Assembly (NCBI GenBank): GCA_947173495.1
Contig: CAMWFQ010000006.1
Span: 1 to 64,000, forward strand
Length of the DNA: 64,000 nucleotides
Source of the DNA: an uncultured Lachnospiraceae bacterium
Lineage (GTDB): Bacteria; Bacillota; Clostridia; Lachnospirales; Lachnospiraceae
Direction of reading: 5' to 3'
Program-made: the position numbers and the translations under genes
Notes under the pieces: model-generated
Databases searched by the model: none
The model's input: the letters and a program-made list of their open reading frames with translations, nothing else
What the model was told of the DNA's origin: nothing
Part shown: piece by piece, positions 61,193 through 64,000 of the stretch
Numbering within the stretch: position 1 is the first letter of the stretch
Layout: each line of letters opens with the position of its first letter

Positions 61193-62224
61193 CTATTGCG
61201 CCCTGCGTGCATAAAACAGAATCATTGCCAGTCTGAGCAGCCGGACTGTAACCCAGTTCGGATGTCTCAATGTCAGATAGAGCAGTTTGTTGGCCCTCTG
61301 TTCCACCTTTACAGGCGTATTCGCCACAAGATCTTTTATTTCTTCTGACCTGCAGATCTTCAGAATATTTCCGCAATAACCTTTTGGATTTCCTCTGGCT
61401 TCATTTTTCAGCACCAGCAGCAGCAGGAAAATGTATTCCTGGTCCGCCTTTTTTTTCTGCTCCTCAAAAACCGGACCGGAAAACTTATCCTCTACCACCT
61501 GATGGATAATCCGCCGCAGAAGCTGAATGTTTTCATACAGATTCTTATCATATTTGTGAACCATGGATTCCTGTACATACAGATAATGATAATATGCTTT
61601 ATGATCCATGATCACCAGACGGCGGCAGTCTGTCAGAGCCGGAAGCATAACTGTCATATCCTCTCCCATGACCACTTTGGGATCGCTGTATTTCATATTA
61701 TCTTCGATCAGCTTTCTGCTGATCAGCTTCATACATCTGGATATCGTCACATGCCGGCGCTCTTTTCCCAGCAGACTGGGAATCACCTCGTTTTCTATGG
61801 CCTTCCTGTCATATTCTCCGGGAGAAAGCTCCTGCCATATATACTGCCGCCTTCCCTCTCCCCTTTCGATTACATAATCCCCTGCAATGATCTCCTTCGG
61901 ATTGCCGGTAAGGAAAGCCGACATTTCCCCGATCATATTCAGATCGACCCAGTCGTCGCTGTCCACAAAGCACAGATATTCCCCTGTGCTCTCTGTTACG
62001 CCCCGTTTCCATGCCGATACAAGCCCTCCGTTTTCCTTATGAATCACCCGGACCCTTGTATCGCTTTGGGCAAATTCATCGCAGACACGTCCGCTCCCAT
62101 CCACAGAGCCGTCATCCACAAGCAGAATTTCCAGAACCGGACAGGTCTGGCCGGTCAGGCTCTCCACACACCTTTTCAGATATTTTCTGGTATTATATAC
62201 CGGCACAATCACACTGACATTCAT
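61193..62224 (-). CDS. Glycosyltransferase family 2
   Basis: 343 aa GT-A enzyme with VSVIVPVYNTRKYLKRCVE, LLVDDGSVDGSG, ENGGLVSAWKRGV, the DxD motif in FVDSDDWVDLNMIGEM and VVMGEDMTVMLPALTDC. Its ATG follows directly after the stop of the initiating transferase gene, so it is a good candidate for adding the second sugar. Close in type to the next gene downstream. Confidence 0.5.
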   Translation of the reverse strand: MNVSVIVPVYNTRKYLKRCVESLTGQTCPVLEILLVDDGSVDGSGRVCDEFAQSDTRVRVIHKENGGLVSAWKRGVTESTGEYLCFVDSDDWVDLNMIGEMSAFLTGNPKEIIAGDYVIERGEGRRQYIWQELSPGEYDRKAIENEVIPSLLGKERRHVTISRCMKLISRKLIEDNMKYSDPKVVMGEDMTVMLPALTDCRRLVIMDHKAYYHYLYVQESMVHKYDKNLYENIQLLRRIIHQVVEDKFSGPVFEEQKKKADQEYIFLLLLVLKNEARGNPKGYCGNILKICRSEEIKDLVANTPVKVEQRANKLLYLTLRHPNWVTVRLLRLAMILFYARRAQ

Positions 62225-63637
62225 CTACTTAGACCCCCGCCCGGCCGCCACCACCCAGATCGTCCTGAGTAAAATCTTAAAATCCAGTGTCAGCGACCAT
62301 CCATCGATATATTTCAGGTCATACTTCACCACATCATCGAAATTCTCCACCTCGCTGCGGCCGCTGACCTGCCAGAGACCTGTCAGCCCCGGCGTCATAC
62401 TGATGCGTCTTCTGTAGTACTGATTATATTTCTCAAATTCATCCTCTGTGGGCGGTCTGGTTCCCACCAGACTCATATCGCCCTTAACCACATTATAAAA
62501 CTGAGGAAGCTCATCAATACTGGTTTTTCTGATAAATTTCCCCACCTTTGTGATACGGGGGTCATTCTCCATCTTAAACATGAGCCCCTGCATTTCGTTG
62601 AGCTTTTCCAGCTCCTTTTTCTTCTCCTCCGCATCCATGTACATAGAGCGGAACTTATAAATTTTAAACCTTCTGCCGTTGCGTCCGATCCGGATCTGGG
62701 AAAAAAGTACCGGTCCCGGAGAATCTATCCGGATTGCCAGCGCAATAAAGGGAAAAAGCACTGCCGTAATCGCCAGCCCTGTCAGGCCTCCGATGATATC
62801 GATGACCCTCTTGATCAGAAGCCGTTTATAACTGCTCTGGAAACGGGTATAAGTAATCACAGAATACCCTCCAAAGCTGTCTATTTTGCTTCTTTCAGAA
62901 TGAGCGCCGGGCAGTTCCATACAGTAGTGACAATCCACTCCCATCTCGTCAAACCCGTTCAGCATATTCTGAATCTGTTTCTGCTTCAGCTCCGGTGCAT
63001 AAATAAACACTTCATCCAGCGCCATCAACGTAACGTCTTCTATAAAATCATCCCCGACTCTCATCACGGGTATTCCGCTTATCTCTTTCTCTTCCTGTCT
63101 GTCTTCCGGACATGCCACACCCACAATCTGATAATTCAGGTCCAGGCGCTCCTTAAGATGTGCCAGTACCTCTGCAGCCATTGCTCTCTGCGTAATCACC
63201 AGAACCTTGATTCTTGAAATTTCTGACCGGGAATGCAGCAGCAGTCCCTTTTTGATCATCATGTGAACTGCCAGCGTGAGCACTACGTTAATAACTGCAA
63301 AATAAATGGTCACCAGACGGGCAAAAACATCCGCCCATTTCAGGAAATACATGATGATCTGTACCACTGCCATCATGATGGCATGGTATTTTAATATCTC
63401 ATAAAATTCCCTGCTCAGACTTCTTCTCAGGAAATTTCTGTTCCAGTCAATGAAAAATGTATAAATGGTACAGATCAGCAGGTAAACCAGACACACCTGA
63501 AAGTGTATCTCTTTATCTCCCATATCCCTGAAATTACCAAATCGAAGGTAGGTAGCAATGATAAAGGAAATCCCTATTACTACCAAATCTGCAAACCAGA
63601 GCCCGTAAACTTCAACAATCTTATTTTTTTGATTCAT
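62225..63637 (-). CDS. Initiating polyprenyl-phosphate sugar-1-phosphate transferase (WbaP/WcaJ type)
   Basis: 470 aa. Four N-terminal membrane helices, a central CoA-binding-like domain (about 140-260), a further helix (KRVIDIIGGLTGLAITAVLF), then the catalytic bacterial sugar transferase domain: DSPGPVLFSQIRIGRNGR, FKIYKFRSM, KTSIDELPQFYNV (Asp-Glu dyad), GDMSLVGTRPPTEDEFEKY and MTPGLTGLWQVSGR. It links the first sugar phosphate (glucose, galactose or an aminosugar) to undecaprenyl phosphate, starting repeat-unit assembly. It is the only such enzyme seen in the window. Overlaps the end of the upstream GT17-like gene by 17 bases. Confidence 0.5.
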   Translation of the reverse strand: MNQKNKIVEVYGLWFADLVVIGISFIIATYLRFGNFRDMGDKEIHFQVCLVYLLICTIYTFFIDWNRNFLRRSLSREFYEILKYHAIMMAVVQIIMYFLKWADVFARLVTIYFAVINVVLTLAVHMMIKKGLLLHSRSEISRIKVLVITQRAMAAEVLAHLKERLDLNYQIVGVACPEDRQEEKEISGIPVMRVGDDFIEDVTLMALDEVFIYAPELKQKQIQNMLNGFDEMGVDCHYCMELPGAHSERSKIDSFGGYSVITYTRFQSSYKRLLIKRVIDIIGGLTGLAITAVLFPFIALAIRIDSPGPVLFSQIRIGRNGRRFKIYKFRSMYMDAEEKKKELEKLNEMQGLMFKMENDPRITKVGKFIRKTSIDELPQFYNVVKGDMSLVGTRPPTEDEFEKYNQYYRRRISMTPGLTGLWQVSGRSEVENFDDVVKYDLKYIDGWSLTLDFKILLRTIWVVAAGRGSK

Positions 63638-64000
63638 TTCGCATTATCTTCCTCAATGCTTTCCTGCAAAAACGTCTGATCTTCATGGTACGTCTGATAT
63701 AGATCTGCTTTCCTCTGCTTACCGGAGGCATTATGAGATGGCGATACTCTTCCAGATGCTCCAGAAGATATTCCGGATAGCTCTCATCCACTTCCACCCT
63801 CTCAAAACGGGCATCCCGGCCAAAAATATCCTGTCCGAGAATCAGCCTGTCCTTTGCTTCCGCAAGAGTATCCTGATTATTATATTCCTGATGGGCCGCA
63901 GCAGCCACCTTTATCCCAATCCGCCTGGATACATCCTGTTCCCTGTTACTGCCCATATATCCGAAATGCCATCCGCCATCTGCCACACGTACCGCATTCG
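63621..64000 (-). CDS. GT17-like glycosyltransferase (N-terminus beyond window)
   Basis: Only the last ~125 codons are visible; reading on to the edge the frame stays open (NAVRVADGGWHFGYMG). The GGWHFGYMG motif followed by AAAAHQEYNN is the signature of GT17 (bisecting GlcNAc-transferase-like) proteins, which are common in bacterial capsule loci. Basic residues at the C-terminus (RRFCRKALRKIMR) may contact the membrane. Not a complete gene here: the GTG at 63986 is internal. Confidence 0.5.
   Translation of the reverse strand, partial: NAVRVADGGWHFGYMGSNREQDVSRRIGIKVAAAAHQEYNNQDTLAEAKDRLILGQDIFGRDARFERVEVDESYPEYLLEHLEEYRHLIMPPVSRGKQIYIRRTMKIRRFCRKALRKIMRNESKK

Noticed and set aside
60281-61348. 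355-codon plus-strand open frame
   Set aside because: It is antisense to two clear GT2 genes (60119-61156 and 61193-62224), has no recognisable family and no ribosome site; it is a shadow of codon bias.
61502-62272. 256-codon plus-strand open frame
   Set aside because: Antisense to the GT2 gene at 61193-62224 and the end of the initiating transferase; His/Pro/Cys-rich translation with no family features.
1-64000. Insertion sequences, CRISPR arrays, tRNA or rRNA genes
   Set aside because: No transposase-like protein, no regular repeat-spacer pattern and no tRNA/rRNA-like sequence was recognised while reading both strands.

Overview
The window is one very long glycan-biosynthesis locus from a low-GC Gram-positive bacterium, most likely a gut Clostridia/Lachnospiraceae member. 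This rests on strong AGGAGG-type ribosome sites, clostridial-style YidC, TagA/WecG, LtaS-like and CDP-glycerol-transferase families, and a dense accessory cell-surface locus. The species cannot be named from sequence alone. No rRNA, tRNA, CRISPR array or insertion sequence was seen.

Layout. (a) Positions 1-28160, all minus strand. The first ~20 kb is clearly AT-rich (single lines counted by hand gave about 27-37% GC). It encodes a partial methyltransferase, a WecB-type 2-epimerase, two AsnB-type amidotransferases, three related CgeB-like glycosyltransferases (one fused to a GT4 domain), a Wzm/Wzt-like ABC exporter with two different ATPases, and a set matching the Bordetella O-antigen sugar pathway (WbmF, WbmG, WlbA, WlbC, WlbB). 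A GT61 enzyme, an FdtA/FdtB pair for a 3-amino-3,6-dideoxyhexose, a GT2, a Wzx flippase, a third AsnB, a GT4 and a membrane GT2 follow towards 28160. (b) Positions 28360-32346, plus strand. This is a three-gene island with its own promoter: a small membrane protein, a YidC insertase fused to a CDP-glycerol-type phosphotransferase, and a nucleotidyltransferase fused to a CobD/HisC-like PLP enzyme. (c) Positions 32361-64000, minus strand, higher GC (lines counted at about 43-52%). It encodes an LtaS-like phosphatase-superfamily membrane protein, many GT2/GT4/GT-C glycosyltransferases, two PglK/MsbA-like ABC flippases, a TagA-GT4 fusion, two Wzy-like polymerases, a GT11 fucosyltransferase, a GH105-like hydrolase, a second Wzx, a pyruvyltransferase, an initiating polyprenyl-phosphate sugar transferase and the end of a GT17-like gene.

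How it may work together (inference). The left part looks able to make UDP-2,3-diacetamido-hexuronic acids, epimerise them, and probably convert uronates to uronamides with AsnB enzymes, together with a dTDP-linked 3-aminosugar. Export would be by the ABC system or Wzx. The middle island looks able to make a CDP-activated amino alcohol and transfer its phosphate group at the membrane, possibly decorating the glycan. The right part looks like a lipid-linked repeat-unit pathway giving a fucosylated, pyruvylated polymer.

The strongest candidates for something undescribed are the plus-strand island (28360-32346), the Bordetella-like uronamide cassette combined with three AsnB paralogues, and the trio of CgeB-like transferases. 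Several small features also deserve attention: a G8 tract inside the methyltransferase, an apparent ATA start codon for wecB, and a ribosome-binding site separated from its start codon by a perfect hairpin.
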